DNA from: Lycorma delicatula
Taxonomy: Eukaryota > Arthropoda > Insecta > Hemiptera > Fulgoridae
Direction: 5' to 3'
Length of the DNA: 64,000 nucleotides
Assembly: GCF_047948215.1 (NCBI RefSeq)
Contig: NC_134462.1
Coordinates: forward strand, 121,480,937 to 121,544,936
A program made the translations under genes and the position numbers. The notes beneath the pieces were generated by a model, which was not told the origin of the DNA, ran no database searches, and was given only the letters and a program-made list of their open reading frames with translations. Positions 1-12,207 of this stretch are shown here, piece by piece; the first letter of the stretch is position 1; each line of letters starts with the position of its first letter.

Positions 1-521
1 ATCGAATCTGTAAGAAATAAAAAGAAAATAATATAAAGTTTGAACTGTTAGAGAAACATAATATTTTTAAATATAAAAGAAGAGATGACACTTCAACGAA
101 TAGTAAGATTGTCAGTAAAAGATAAAATTACAAAATTAGTATAAATAATAGGATATTAGCCGTTAATTTGGTTGCAATGTAAATTTTATCAACCACCATT
201 GCATTAAAAATTTACAAAGCTTTAGAACTGAAGATGGAGAGCACCTCCGGAAAGGTTCTTTATATAAAATTTAAGGCAAACAGTTTTCTAATTTTGTATT
301 TCTTTTTTGGTGAACATATATTTATGCGTAAAGTATAAAAAACTATAATAAATATCCGGACAGACGTCTAAGGTATTGGTGATTTTTATGCAACAATTTT
401 GTAATTGTAAATGATATTTACGTTATACCTAATATATAATTGTGTATTATGTTGTTTTTAAAAGTGTAAAATATATAAAAATCCTCATTTATAATTTTAA
501 ATTATAAATTTATTAATTTTT
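1..521. other. AT-rich sequence without recognisable feature
   Basis: No open frame with protein resemblance, no tRNA-like boxes and no terminal repeats were seen. If the DDR gene extends upstream, this is probably intronic. Confidence 0.5.
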
Positions 522-1349
522 TTAGATTCGGAATAACAGTACAAGGTGAAAAGATAAAGATGCTACGTTTTGCTGATGATATAGTAATTCTAGCCGAGAG
601 TAAAAAGGATTTAGAAGAAACAATGAACGGCATAGATGAAGTCCTACGCAAGAACTATCGCGTGAAAATAAACAAGAACAAAACAAAAGTAATGAAATGT
701 AGTAGAAATAACAAAGATGGACCACTGAATGTGAAAATAGGAGGAGAAAAGATAATGAAAGTAGAAGAATTTTGTTATTTGGGAAGTAGAATTACTAAAG
801 ATGGACGAATTAAGAGCGATATAAAATGCCGAATAACACAGGCAAAACGAGCCTCCAGTCAGAAATATGATTTGTTTACATCAAAAATTAATTTAAATGT
901 CAGGAAAAGATTTTTGAAAGTATATGTTTGGAGTGTCGCTTTATACGGAAGTGAAACTTGGACGATCGGAGTATCTGAGAAGAAAAGATTAGAAGCTTTT
1001 GAAATGTGGTGCTGTAGGAGAATGTTAAAAATCAGATGGGTGGATAAAGTGACAAATGAAGAGGTATTGCGGCAAATAGATGAAGAAAGAAGCATTTGGA
1101 AAAATATAGTTAAAAGAAGAGACAGACTTATAGGCCACATACTAAGGCATCCTGGAATAGTCGCTTTAATATTGGAAGGACAGGTAGAAGGAAAAAATTG
1201 TGTAGGCAGTCCACGTTTGGAATATGTAAAACAAATCGTTAGGGATGTAGGATGTAGAGGGTATACTGAAATGAAACGACTAGCACTAGATAGGGAATCT
1301 TGGAGAGCTGCATCAAACCAGTCAAATGACTGAAGACAAAAAAAAATTT
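522..1349 (+). mobile_element. RTE-like non-LTR retrotransposon, 5'-truncated copy 1
   Basis: An open frame of 257 codons from the Met at 560 to a stop at 1331-1333 is the C-terminal part of an endonuclease-reverse transcriptase. The RT box LRFADDIVILAESKKDLEE lies at residues 2-20. Next come the thumb-like stretch FCYLGSRITKDGR (residues 71-83) and the typical tail with RWVDKVTNEEVLRQI and RRDRLIGHILRH. The palm motifs before FADD and the whole endonuclease are missing, so the Met is internal and this is not a functional gene. The copy ends in a short A-run after ACTGAAGAC, the expected 3' end. A near-identical copy lies at 27525-28420 and allows the ends to be placed. RTE assignment is by family resemblance; the name of the family is unknown. 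Confidence 0.85.
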
Positions 1350-3096
1350 TTAATTTTAATGGAAAAAAATATTTGACAAGCGATACATTTTCAAGTTTAA
1401 AAGGTAATAGTTAGGATGAGATAAATTTGAGTAGCAAATTTATGTAGGTAGGGATTACCAAATTAGCTAAAAGGGTACCGTAGATTTTAATTTTTCTTTA
1501 GAGGTAATAATTTGTTAGAACGGGGTATTACTTAAATTTACCCATATTTTGTTTATATGCCATTTCTGTTCGTCACCAAGAGACATAAAAGCCGATTAAA
1601 TTAATTAAAACCCATTATTCTTCTTATTTTTCGAATTCATGAAAACAAGGCTCCAGTTTAAAATATTTGCACAACTTTCTATTATCTTTTAAAATAAAAA
1701 TGCATTTAAATTACATTCCAACAATCTACAAGTCCGCTAGATTTACGAATGAAAATAATGATTTACGTTTAGATGAAAATAATCGGCAAATGAAAAATTC
1801 GTCTCGTGTAAACGATAAAGATCAGAATTCGATTTGGCGACTATAGATTTTTACGTGAATGAAAGGGAAAGGTGCATCGAGAGTTAGAAATATTCATTTA
1901 AAAGAATTCAGCATTATATAAATACTTATTAAATTACATATGCCCGTGGACTACAAAAAAAAGTAGAAATCGGGATGAAAAACTTTTTTTTATAAAAATT
2001 TACTTCTGTTACGTTTAATTATAAACAAAAAAAAAGATAAATTTGAGATATTTTGCAAAGAATCATCTGATTGTTTGCTTCTTTAAAAAATATAAATCCG
2101 TAAGTTACCGCTTTTCACGAATTAAACTGATGACGAACTGGATGATCAACGATGGAATTTTCTTTCAAATGTTTTATTTACCGGTGTAAAAAGGTTTCGG
2201 AAATTGTATTCTCGTCATCCTTTATTAATTCATCCTTTTTGTGATACGGTTTAATAAACGTGAAAGTAATTCCGCATTATAAGCAGTGTAAACTTGCTTT
2301 TTTTCTAAACGGTTACAAGTACACTTTTTGGGAAACACTAAATAAAAACTTTCATAAAATGAGCTCTTGTTATTGAGTGTAATGTTGTGAACACCTCTTC
2401 ATTATTGTAATATAATAATCGGTTTAGATGTATGATGTTAACAGAGATTTTCTTCTGATTACAAATAACCTGTATTGTGACTGTTTATTCCTACGTTGTC
2501 GAGAGATTTAATCTTTCGTAATCTTGTCTTTAATATTTTCTTTAAATTCTTTAGCAAATTAATTCAAATATGTTTTCAGTTCAATCGATTTGTATATTTT
2601 AATATTATCTTGATGCGATCCAATATTTTTAAGAGTGAATGGTATTTTTCGTTTAATGTAAACATTAAGAATGAGAGTATTTTAACTGGGAATAATTTAT
2701 TTCCGGTTAAAAAATGAGCAAGCTTTTGACAATATTTAAATGTCATCGGTCCACTGTTTTTGTAATATTTGTGTTTGTCCACGTTTTTAGTAATAAGAGA
2801 ATAAACGGAAGGTACATAACAGAAAGCTCAAACAACGGCACGTTTTTGTTCACATCGTGATAACTTGAAAAATTTTAAAAAAATAAAAGTTTAATATCAC
2901 AAATGTAATCAAATGTTCATGTAATTTTTTTAAAGTTTTATCGACGATTTTAGTTTTTATAAAGTCAAAAACTCGAGTACGCTTACTAAACTTTCACCAA
3001 ATTCCTGTACATTTTAAAGTTAATTTAAGTTTAAATTCTAGGCTTGCTAAAATATGTCTACTGTATATTAATATTTTTATTAATTTTTTTGTTTAG
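1350..3096. other. No recognised feature; presumed intron upstream of DDR exon
   Basis: The stretch is AT-rich and short frames (for example 2496-2717) have no recognisable domain. The last 40 bases form a T-rich polypyrimidine tract leading to the splice acceptor at 3095-3096. Confidence 0.5.
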
Positions 3097-3236
3097 GTTC
3101 TGGTTGGGTGGGCTGGAGAAACGACACACCAGTTCTAGGCGGACAACCTGTGGATATTGTATTTGAATTTGATCGCGTTAGAAACTTTTCTGCTGTATAC
3201 CTCCATACAAATAATTTATTTTCTAAAGATATTCAG
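3097..3236 (+). CDS. Ddr: Discoidin domain receptor (DDR), internal exon of the DS-like domain
   Basis: A 140-nt exon lies between a TTTAG acceptor (3092-3096) and a GTAAGT donor (3237-3242). It begins with two bases finishing a split codon and ends in phase 0. The peptide contains GWVGWRND, VDIVFEFDRVRNFSAVYLH and NNLFSKDIQ. These match the DDR signature in which a VGWRN motif is followed by a FEFDR-(I/L/V)-R core and a (C)NN motif, in the extracellular region after the collagen-binding discoidin domain. DDRs are collagen-activated receptor tyrosine kinases. The Cys found in vertebrate CNN is Thr here (HTNN). The reading frame is clean with no stops, unlike the surrounding elements. The gene call is confident; which insect DDR paralogue this is cannot be decided. 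Confidence 0.9.
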
Positions 3237-3239
3237 GTA

Positions 3240-4930
3240 AGTTATTTAATTTTTTTAATAGATTATTATTAAATAACGTTTATCGTAAATAACATATTTA
3301 AGTTTCTATCTTGAACGCGTTAATATTATCAAGTTTTGCCGTCGTTATGTGAAAAATATCTTTGTTGTAGGTACTTTTTTAGAATGGCATACCCATTTGT
3401 TAATTCACTGTTTTCGATCAAATGCTACAATATATGACTAATGTGTAGATCGATTCATTTTCCTCATTTGCTATTATCCTCTAGTAAATTGGTGGTGATT
3501 AAAGTATCTGACCTGAACATTCACACCAGATCTCTCTTAAAAGTGGTAAATTGAAAGAAAAAGTATTATAATTTATTTGAATCCTTTAGTCGGTATTGAG
3601 AGTGCGGCTGAACAGTTTATAGCTCGATAGGATACTTACAAACCCGACACGATTACGGGGATAGATGAAATAGTTCCTTAAGGATCCTAAATCTATATTT
3701 TGTTGGTCTTCTAATTACTAAAAGAAAAGTAATTTTGTTCCAGTATATATTTTAATCGGTTAATGCACGATCGATGATCAACGATGTTTTTTTTTCAATC
3801 CAGATAAAAATATATAGATATTTCGAGAAATTGTGAGCGAGATTTGCGTTTGCTGCTTATAAGGTTCTTCTTGGGAAGGTTCTTATAAGGTACTTCTTGA
3901 GAGACGGGATCTTCAGTCGGGGGTTGTTTGAATCGTGATACGGTTCCTTCGTAGATCTTTTTTGTCTCACCCCCGTATTAAATTTCCTAATCATTTATCT
4001 TCTCTTTATAATTTTTGGTTCTACGGGTGCTAGTCGAACCGACTTGCTGAGGATACCGAAGCCTGTAGAACGAGAGCTCAAGAGAGGTAGGGGGTTTCTG
4101 TTATTGTCTTTTTATAAATAATTTTTTAAATCCTGTTTCTATCGTAGTTGTTAATTTTATGTTGGTATAGAAAAATTGTAATTTTTGTCGTAAAAATTCT
4201 ACATAAAACAAAAAATCTTCACATGTAAATTATTTATCGATCTTATTTCTCTTTTTGTACTTAATATTCTCAGTCATTTATTTTATAATGACACTAAAAG
4301 AAATGTAAAAAGAATTACGTAAGGAAATAAGAAATTAAACAATATTATACGTTTATTGTTCTACAGATTATTTGTATCTATATTTATGATTTTATTGTAA
4401 TGTTTTAACGAGTTTTTCCTTGTAAATAACAAAAATATTGTTTATTTTCACATATTTAACGTTACATCTTACCCAAAATGAATTACGGAAATGTAAAATA
4501 TAGTCATCGAAATGCATATTACACGTTTTATCTTCACGAAATAATAATAATTTTTTTTTTAAAAAGTTAAGTGTTTTGATAGAAATCGTGAATGAAGTTT
4601 TTTAAAAAGTTTTTATATATATATAAATTATAAAACGAAAGTCCTCTAAATCTTATGTAGCTTTTATATTAATAAATCAAAATTAGTTTCTGTGATTCTT
4701 GTAAAGATAATGTAGTTTTATTATTGTTACTTTTTTAGGTAAAAGAATTAGTTTTTTTTAATATTTGTTCTGTTTTTAATAATTGCTATTTATATATTTT
4801 TTAATTATTAATTTGTTTTAAATAAATATTTTTGCGCGAATTATTCGAGGCGCGTTTCAAAGAAAGGGCTTATCAATAACAAAATGAGAACAGTTGAAAA
4901 AATGAAAAATAATGGTTTCAAATACTTACA
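3240..4930. other. Intronic sequence, unassigned, with a GC-richer patch
   Basis: Mostly AT-rich. About 3830-4110 is richer in GC, with imperfect duplications of AAGGTTCTT/AAGGTACTTCTTG near 3860-3900. It looks like an old repeat, but I cannot classify it. No frame shows a domain. Confidence 0.4.
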
Positions 4931-4934
4931 TATT

Positions 4935-5410
4935 TACATTATTTTTCTACATAATCACCATTTTGTTCCAAACATTTTTGATATCGTGAAACAACAAGCT
5001 TCTTCAAACCTAGTGCATAAAATTCCACCGACCGGGATGGTAGCCACTTTTGCACCGACATTTTCAACTCTTCACTTTCCTCGAATTGTTGAGACGTACG
5101 CCAGTTTTTGAGATGTAAAAAGAGCTGGTAGTCACTGCGCGCGAGAACAGTACTATACGCGGGATGATAAAAAAATCTCCGATCCGAATTTTTGAATCGT
5201 TTCTGTTGTGCATGCATCCGTGTGTGGGTATGCGTTATCGTGAAGAAGAACAATTCCTGATCTCAGCTTTCCCCTTCGTCGGTTTTGAATGGCAGAACGC
5301 GGTTTAGAAAGTGTTTCCGACAGACTTGTGATGCGATGGATGTTCAAGGTTCCATGAAATCAATCAAAAGCACACCCTTTTGGTTCCAGAATACAGTTTC
5401 AATGATTTTC
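4935..5410 (-). mobile_element. Mariner transposase remnant, C-terminal half
   Basis: Two overlapping minus frames (5153-5347 and 4939-5253) read as one mariner transposase after a frameshift near 5160-5180. Features in order are the RRAIQN-like stretch (here RSAIQNRRRGKLRSG), the catalytic-D box VLLHDNAYPHT, the region before the last catalytic Asp (SDYQLFLHLKNWRTS) and the typical end with RYQKCLEQNGDYVEK. The first Asp region and the N-terminal helix-turn-helix domain are absent or unrecognisable. No terminal inverted repeats were found, so the limits are those of the protein resemblance. The PPYSPD box is degraded. Confidence 0.75.
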
Positions 5411-6255
5411 GTTCGAGATCGAAAATTTGCGCATGAATCGCTTTTTCCGACCACTATACCTACTTTAAAAATACTTGACACGGTTTTTGTGGATGGTTAC
5501 AGGCTTTCGTTTAACTCTTTAGCTAGTATGTATTCGCTGATTAACTCTATAACGATTTTAAACTATTCTCGAACATTTTTTTCTATTCTTTGTTGTAATA
5601 TATTAATTACTGGTATTTCCTCTACATCCTAGCATATTTATTTTATATATTCTAACATTTGCCTTGCTTTATAGTCATTATATTCCCTACACATCTGTAT
5701 ATTCATAAATTAAATAATACCATAAGTTAGCTCAACTTAGTCGCCTTTTTACAAGATTCTGCCGTGGAAATTTCCCTTTTCTGTCTTTTCCGATCCGTCT
5801 TGATATCTCTAAATGTCGTATTTTAACAATAATACCGCTTTATTTTCTTTCACTTTTACAGAATATAATTATAGCTGCTTGGTCCAAAAAAGGACCGTCA
5901 GCAACGGTTGGCAATCGTAACAAATCAATTTAAATTAATCTGTACAAATTAATTGACAATCGATAGTTAATATCAATGTTTAAAACAATCGTATGAAACG
6001 ATTTTAAAATATTAGTTTGTATAAGTAATCCGCAAAACAAATCACGGTAATTCAAACAGAAAATGTGATCTTTTAATCACTTTTTTTCATAAGAATTTGA
6101 TAACATTAAAAGTTTATCAAAAATAAACATTTAAGTGCAACAATATAAACATACAGTTAATGCGTAAAGAATTATTTTAAAATTTCACGTAATATTTTAA
6201 GTAAGGATGCACTGAAAGAATACTTTAATAATTTAATTAATAATATTTACTTTAA
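5411..6255. other. No recognised feature
   Basis: AT-rich sequence. The plus frame at 5285-5632 overlaps the antisense mariner remnant and carries no domain of its own. Confidence 0.4.
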
Positions 6256-6259
6256 TAAT

Positions 6260-7255
6260 TAATGTTTTCAAAAACTTTGCTAGCACAGTTGTTCGAACCA
6301 AAAAAGAGTAGTCAAGACGGGGGAACCGTGGGCGTATTCGGCGATAGGGAAGGGTGGACAGCCCCGTCTCCGAGAGCCTGCATGCCTTGGTGTGCGGGTT
6401 ATACCGCGAAGAGACGCACATCTTGTTGCAAAATATAATTCTCTCGTCCATCTTGCAGTCGAGTAAACTACCATGAACACAGCATACCCGAATAAGCAAC
6501 TTCCGTTACGCTTGCTTCAGCGAAAAGGAATGGAGTAAACTTGCCGTCGGATTATTACACGTAAAACATTTAACTTCTGGGAATCCCGTTTTTCATTGTA
6601 AGAGTTTTACAGAGATTTACTGACCCCCAGATATGGACATTGTGCGAGTTAATTTTTCCGTTAAGATAAAATGTTGACTAGTTACTGAATACAATACGAT
6701 CAAGAAAGTTGTCATCATACTGCAACATTTCGATTCCGAAGTCGGCACGCACATCGTAATCTGTATGCTTCAAAGCCTGTAACAACTGTGAACGGTGTTG
6801 CTGCATATATAAGCGTTTCCTTAAAACATTCCACACTGTCATCACTAGCACTGGTAGTACGCGGCCAGCCTTCTTAACATATTCTTTTGGAGTACATAGA
6901 AAAGAGTCCCTGACAAGTTCAACATTTTCTTCACACACCCTCGGTCGTCCCGTACTTACCGATTTGCACAGGTCGTTGCAAACCGATTATACCATCGACG
7001 AATGCTATTGGTACTCGGAGAATCATAATTAAATTTTCTACGGAACGTACGTTGAACTGTCTCTGAAGATTCATATTTAGAAAGTTTATGTTCAGGAGTC
7101 GTCATTTTAGATAGTGGCGCTGTCAAACAGCAAGATAGGAAATCAATCTACGGCATTGCGCGCAACTAAAACTGTCTTTTTGTTTTTGATTCTATTCTTA
7201 AATTAACTCTTTACCAAGAAATATTACAACGAATTAAAAACCCGATTTTTTGTTT
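6260..7255 (-). mobile_element. DUF4817-type DDE transposon remnant
   Basis: The minus-strand frame 6678-6938 contains a TVWNVLRKRLYMQQHRSQLLQALK stretch, recognisable by MTVWNVLRKRLYM and LLQALKHTDYD. It then runs to the first catalytic region DNFLDRIVFSN, where the expected Asp after FS is Asn. Further along, frames at 6233-6500 keep a decayed QDG box and a WPPRSPDLTP-like region. The order HTH, D, QDG, PPRSPD is that of the Tc1/mariner-superfamily transposases annotated in insects with a DUF4817 N-terminus. About 700 bases (6480-7250) align by eye with the copy at 53310-54070, with the same 3' neighbourhood of an A-rich AAACCCG(A/G)TTTTTTG end. It has many frameshifts and stops and is dead. 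Confidence 0.7.
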
Positions 7256-7538
7256 GTACACCGTGCAGGATTTTCAACATATCTACCGCTTTCTTTAAAC
7301 AGTTTATTCACTCTTAGAACTCTTCTTTAATTTTCTGTACGATACATTAACAACTTCTACAAACAAGTTGAAAATTAATTGCGAGACCCTTTTTTCTCCA
7401 TCCGGTTCTTCAAGTCTCCCTTTTATAACTTTATTATAGATAACTAATTCTTCTACATATTATAAATAACTCTTCTTACGCTACATTACGGTCAGATTTT
7501 TCTTTAAAAAGAAAAGAAAACCAAACAAACATTGTTCC
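7256..7538. other. No recognised feature
   Basis: Short AT-rich spacer between two related DDE elements. Confidence 0.4.
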
Positions 7539-8794
7539 CGGGTGATTTAAAAAGGACTTCGCGCTTTAAAAGCGTTTAAAAATTTAGTTAGACAACTTAC
7601 AGATTCAATCTCCTTTCATAGAAAAACACTTCAAGTTTGTCACTCATCATTCTTTTTTTGGTTCGATACGGCTTCTATTTGTAATGCGACATACATCCCA
7701 CCTGAAGTCGATTTCATTCCAGACTGTAGCCGGTAAGTCGAGCGTTACCTCTGCAGCTGCGGCGTTAATTTGTAGTCTTAGCTCAATAAGCTCTGCAGGC
7801 AAAGGCGGTACATAAATCCGATCTTTAATGATACCCCACAAGAAAAATATCTAGCGGGGACAAATCTGGAGAGCGAGGTATCCATGCGGTAGGACCACGA
7901 CCGATCCACCTGCCTGGGAATCTAGAACCAAGAAAATCTCTGGACTTGTAGTAATGGCGTCCATTTTGGTCATCATCGTCTAACTGAGGAATTTAAATTG
8001 TGAAGCATGTCCAGATAAACGATACAATTTACGGTTGCTTCCTGGAAGAAGAACGGGCCGTACCGTCTTTGTTTGTTTAGGTCATAAAAAACATTGAGCT
8101 TTAGGGCTATCACAAATGCGCTGTAAAGTTTCATGAGGGTTTACCCTCATAAACCGTTTATCCGGCAGTTATGGATGTTCACCGTGCCGCTGATGTGAAA
8201 CGTTGACTCATCGCTAAAAATTATATCGTCTAAAAGAGTATCATCGTTGTCTGCAATTCTATCCATCGTTTCCACGCAAAACTGCAACCGAGCAACTTTG
8301 TTGTCATCTGTAATGTGTTGAACAACGGTTAATTTGTACGGTTTCAAGTTCCGTAGTTTAATACCATTCTCACGTCGAGTTGATTTCTTCGGACTACGTG
8401 TAAAGTTTTCTTCGAGCTATTCCACAGCAGCTTCACGTACGCGTGGGCGTCCTGGTTATTTTTTGTTTAAGGCCTCAACGAAGATTTGTTGACAAGAGTA
8501 AATCGTACACCTACTAGAATCTCCCTACTGTACTCGCTACGAAAATTACATTTAACTGTAGTGACTGATTTCAAATCGTGAAACTAAAACACAGCTAGCG
8601 CGTTCCGCACCAGTAAATATATCCATTTTTAACAACACTAGTGACACGCTGGTGGCCATATTCGGTACTAATGAAGTATTTGAATCAAAGCTTGATGTGC
8701 ATTGCTATGAAATGAGATCTCAACCGAATCTGTAATTTATATAAGTAAATTTTTAAACGCTTTTAAAGTTGCGAAGTCCTTTTTAAATCACCCG
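7539..8794 (-). mobile_element. DUF4817-type DDE transposon with terminal inverted repeats
   Basis: The ends are inverted repeats of about 47 bp: CGGGTGATTTAAAAAGGACT at 7539 and its reverse complement ending at 8794, continuing inward to a shared GCGTTTAAAAATTTA block with few differences. On the minus strand, the frame 8147-8347 carries LKPYKL-like MKPYKLTVVQHI and the first catalytic box DDIIFSDESTFHISGTVN with its Asp intact. The frame 7647-7841 carries the C-terminal DRIYVPPLP and VWNEIDFRWDVCRITN motifs. Between them the catalytic QDG and PPRSPD regions are decayed or missing. At 1256 bp the element is close to the size expected for the family, but it is frameshifted and non-autonomous. 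I could not define a target duplication. Confidence 0.8.
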
Positions 8795-8916
8795 TTGTAT
8801 TAATTCACTTATATTGAAGTCATGAAAAATTCTTCCACGGCAACAGAAATATTCAAGTACTTGTTACAATTTATAATATTTTGTTAAGCATGGCCCGTTG
8901 GTATAAGTATATAATT

Positions 8917-9194
8917 AAAGTTAATACACAAAAAACCGCTGCGACCACAGTTAATTAAACAACTGTGACCACCAAATTGACAGGACTTTTACGTTGATAT
9001 AATTTTAAAACATATGACGACCAACTGTTATGTTTTAAGCAACTACCTCAATTTTTTATAATTTACATGTGAAATTTTAATTACTATTACAAATAGGACG
9101 AATATGAGAGTTCCTGAAGATGAAATGTAATTCCGAAAGCGCTTGAACGCTTCGAATTCAATTGTTGGTAAGCGGTTTTTTGTATATTAACTTT
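8917..9194 (+). mobile_element. Short inverted-repeat element with CTGAAGATG...CGAAA motif
   Basis: AAAGTTAATACACAAAAAAC (start of the left arm, 8917-8940) is the reverse complement of the right arm 9171-9194 with one mismatch over 24 bp. The interior holds TGACGACCAACTGTTATG and, near the right end at 9114-9137, CTGAAGATG followed by a short stem and CGAAAGCGC. The interior resembles that of the larger element at 16741-17103. The layout fits a MITE or a fragment derived from a Penelope-like element. No coding capacity. Confidence 0.6.
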
Positions 9195-10148
9195 ATTTAT
9201 TACAACGCTTGACTAAATTACATTACAATTGTGCAAATAATAATAATGATATCGCAATATGCTTCGTCCCTTTGTTCTTTGTTCTATCCCGAACCTAGAG
9301 GCGTATAATTTCGTTGTTTGATTGCACAGTTGCTAGTGTAGAAATAACGTATTTTTCACATCACTGTAAGCACTGTTAGGTTTAAAAGTAACTATATCAT
9401 CGCTGTGATTCATGTAACCAGTAATGATCTTATGTATTACTACACTAATTATAAAGTATATATATTTATCTTGTCTTAATTTACCAGACAAAATTTAAAT
9501 TAAGAAATAAGAACTTTTTTTTTAAATTTTATTGTAACAGCACGCAACATGTCGTAGGTAACATAATACAACATTCGGAAGCAACATTATTTATCCATAC
9601 ACATATTATGTAGGTACAATGTTGATTAACTTATATATACGGTCTTGTTCACACTCGTATGTCGAGATGAAGTTCTTTTAATTTTACTATGTTTTTTTTT
9701 TTTTAGCTTACTTGTTAGTATAACATACTGTGCGTCTGTAATAAATATTCTGATATATGAATTCATTTCACAGCGGGTATTTGTAGTTGTTCTTCTTGAC
9801 TGAATCGTAAATCTTTTTCTTTAATTCTATTAGACAATCCGTTTTCTTATTTTCGAATCCGATAACCGGATAACAAAATGTATTTCAACGCGTAATTTTA
9901 CTACCCTGCTGTCTTGCTATTTCCTAACTGCTCAAAAATAACTCACGTTTATTTTGAAAATAGATTACTTTGTAAACATGTTCTTTTTTATTATCATTCT
10001 TTCATATCCTGTTGAAAACAATGATTTTAGTAATTTCTATTTGGTTAAACTGTAGTTTATAAGTTATTTGGATGTATTCTATATTATTTTTAAAGATAGT
10101 TCTAAGTAATCGTGTATATGAAATAAGAAGTATATACGTGTATATAGG
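9195..10148. other. No recognised feature
   Basis: AT-rich intronic sequence; no domain, terminal repeat or tRNA-like box seen. Confidence 0.4.
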
Positions 10149-10310
10149 GCGCCGATCTTCTCGGCCGAGAGATTGCTTTTCTGCCCTTCATCCAACGTTC
10201 CGGGTTTGAGTTCCGGTCAGGCGTGGTTTTTTTTACGCATTAAAAAACTCATTATCATCCGTCATAGTTATGTGATCGGGTATCAGCCGGTTGTCGCTAA
10301 ATAAATAAAT
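10149..10310 (+). repeat. SINE B copy (tRNA-derived)
   Basis: CGATCTTCTCGGCCGAGAG is a tRNA-like head. A box-B-like GGGTTTGAGTTCC lies at about 10200-10212, followed by GGTCAGGCGTG and a T-run ending in ACGC. The remaining 80 bases end in TAAATAAATAAATATTAATAAT. The same order (head, box B, CAGGCGTG, T-run, ACGC, TTATCATC) occurs in the minus copy at 29575-29760. Confidence 0.65.
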
Positions 10311-10940
10311 ATTAATAATATAATTGCATTTCCATGCGATTTTAACTGTAAATCGTTCAGCACAGTTTACTCTATTCGATCGTATTTTGCTTTTCACGCG
10401 AATAAGTTAATTAACTGATTGTCTTAATTTTTATTTTTTCCGTTATAAAAGAATAGTTGAATCGATTTTAATTAAACTTGACGAATGAACTTATTGTAAC
10501 TATCATTGCAAATTTAGCTATACAAGAATTCAAAATATTTATTCAATATCTTTTCCTCTCTCTCCCCCTTCGTGATTAATTTTCTCCAGATTAAAAAGTT
10601 ATTAAGAAAATTTTAACTTGAAATCTACTTTGTAATTTTTGATTGAGATTCCGTATATGTCCGTAGGCACGATTTATAATTCGGATGTTCCTACACGCTG
10701 TATAATTCTGAAAAATAGCCGATTGTTTTTTCGTAAAGACGTTTTAGCGTGTTCCTAAGCGCCTAGTTGTCATCCAGACGTTAAAAAGACGATTTTTGTA
10801 ACCGTAAAATATATAGTATTTCATCAAGGAAATGAAAAATATTTTTACCAGTCATCCGGTGATATTCTACTTGGGTTTTCTTGTCACGTTCTCCGGTACC
10901 TCTTTGAATTAGCCGATCGTTTCTCTTTATCTATCATTTT
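10311..10940. other. No recognised feature
   Basis: AT-rich sequence between SINE B and the non-LTR fragment. Confidence 0.4.
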
Positions 10941-10944
10941 TTCT

Positions 10945-12154
10945 TATCCTTGATATTAATGCAATCGACCGTTGCCGGCCATCCCACCGACATCGTCTCT
11001 TGCCGCGTCTTCCGCGTTCTCTGCCTCGCCTCTCAATCTATCATCTACATTTACATTAATAACTTATCATCGACTCCTCCAGACCACTCAACCGCCAGCG
11101 TCAAGGACACTTCTCCGCGGTGTTGTCAATCTATGTACCAAAAAAACGGAAATGTACTAAAGAGTATAAAACCAAGTTAAGCCAGACAACATCGGGTTAT
11201 TCCTCTAAAATTGTACTTTCTAAGATTATTCTTTTTCAAAATTCAAAATTTTACATCAGAACGCTCAAGTGGCCACTAAGTAGGATGAGTTCACGATAGC
11301 GTGCCAAGACCTTCAGCCAGATGCATTTGTAATTTCAGAACACAGCTTTACATCCGAAACCATTCAATTCTTCAAAATTCCAAATTGCAATTTAACAGAG
11401 TTTTTTGTCTACAAAATCATCAAGGGGTATGTGGAAATTTTTCTAAAACACTCATTATATAATCCGAACCATTGAAAATTTCCTACTCTGTCGACCTTGA
11501 TTTTGAGGTCTGTGCAGTTAAAATCCAAACCAAGGTGCACGGAAACTGATAACAGTGGATTTGTATAGATCTCCAAGCCATTAAATACAAATTCTTTTTG
11601 ATAAACTCGAATCTTTTCTTAACTTTCTCACTTTGAAAAGAAATAAATTCATTTTAATAGGTGATATCAATATAAAATATTGAGACACGCTGACCCCCTC
11701 ATCCTGCGGCTTCGGAACGGAGATGTACATCTTTATGATACCAGAGGAAAGGACAACTTGTGTGCCCAACAGCACAGAACAGCGGCTTTCGAACGTTTGC
11801 CGTCGCAAGTTGGCGTCAGATTAATTAAGGCTCACAAAGGATTTCAAACAAATTCCCATTCTGAGTCGTTTTGAATCTCGACTAAAACGCCTTTTGGTGT
11901 CTAAGGCGTTCTACTCTGTTGAGTTCATGGATGGCCGCTGGGATAATTAATCAAAATTTTATAAGGACAGAGCCTGATATTATTAAGATGTGAATTGTGC
12001 TTGAGTGATACGCTTTTTATGTTTGAATGTGGCGACTGAATGGATTGAATGGACTTTAAAATTTTAATAATTTTTGTAGACTTTTAACCACATTTTCTAG
12101 TTATTGATTGTTGACGATTGTAATGCAATTCTGTCTTGTTTACGCAATAAAAGG

Positions 12155-12155
<1 letters not shown>
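10945..12155 (+). mobile_element. Non-LTR retrotransposon: endonuclease fragment joined to the 3' tail
   Basis: Translated in shifting plus frames, 11230-11660 resembles an apurinic-type endonuclease: an SEH-like box with HSILQNSKLQFNRVF, then VDLDFEVCAVKI, and GDINIK near 11660-11680. Immediately after it, 11700-11940 resembles the extreme C-terminus of non-LTR ORF2 (RGKDNLCAQQHRTAAFERLP, VGVRLIKAHKGF, AFYSVEFMDGRWD-like). The whole reverse transcriptase between them is missing, so this copy carries an internal deletion at about 11680-11700. The 3' end is an (ATT)n tract, as in I- and CR1-type elements. There are multiple stops and it is dead. The 5' limit is uncertain. Confidence 0.65.

Positions 12156-12207
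<52 letters not shown>
12156..12207 (+). repeat. (ATT)n microsatellite, 3' tail of the non-LTR element
   Basis: About 17 uninterrupted ATT units directly follow AATAAAAGG, the element's 3' end. Confidence 0.85.
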
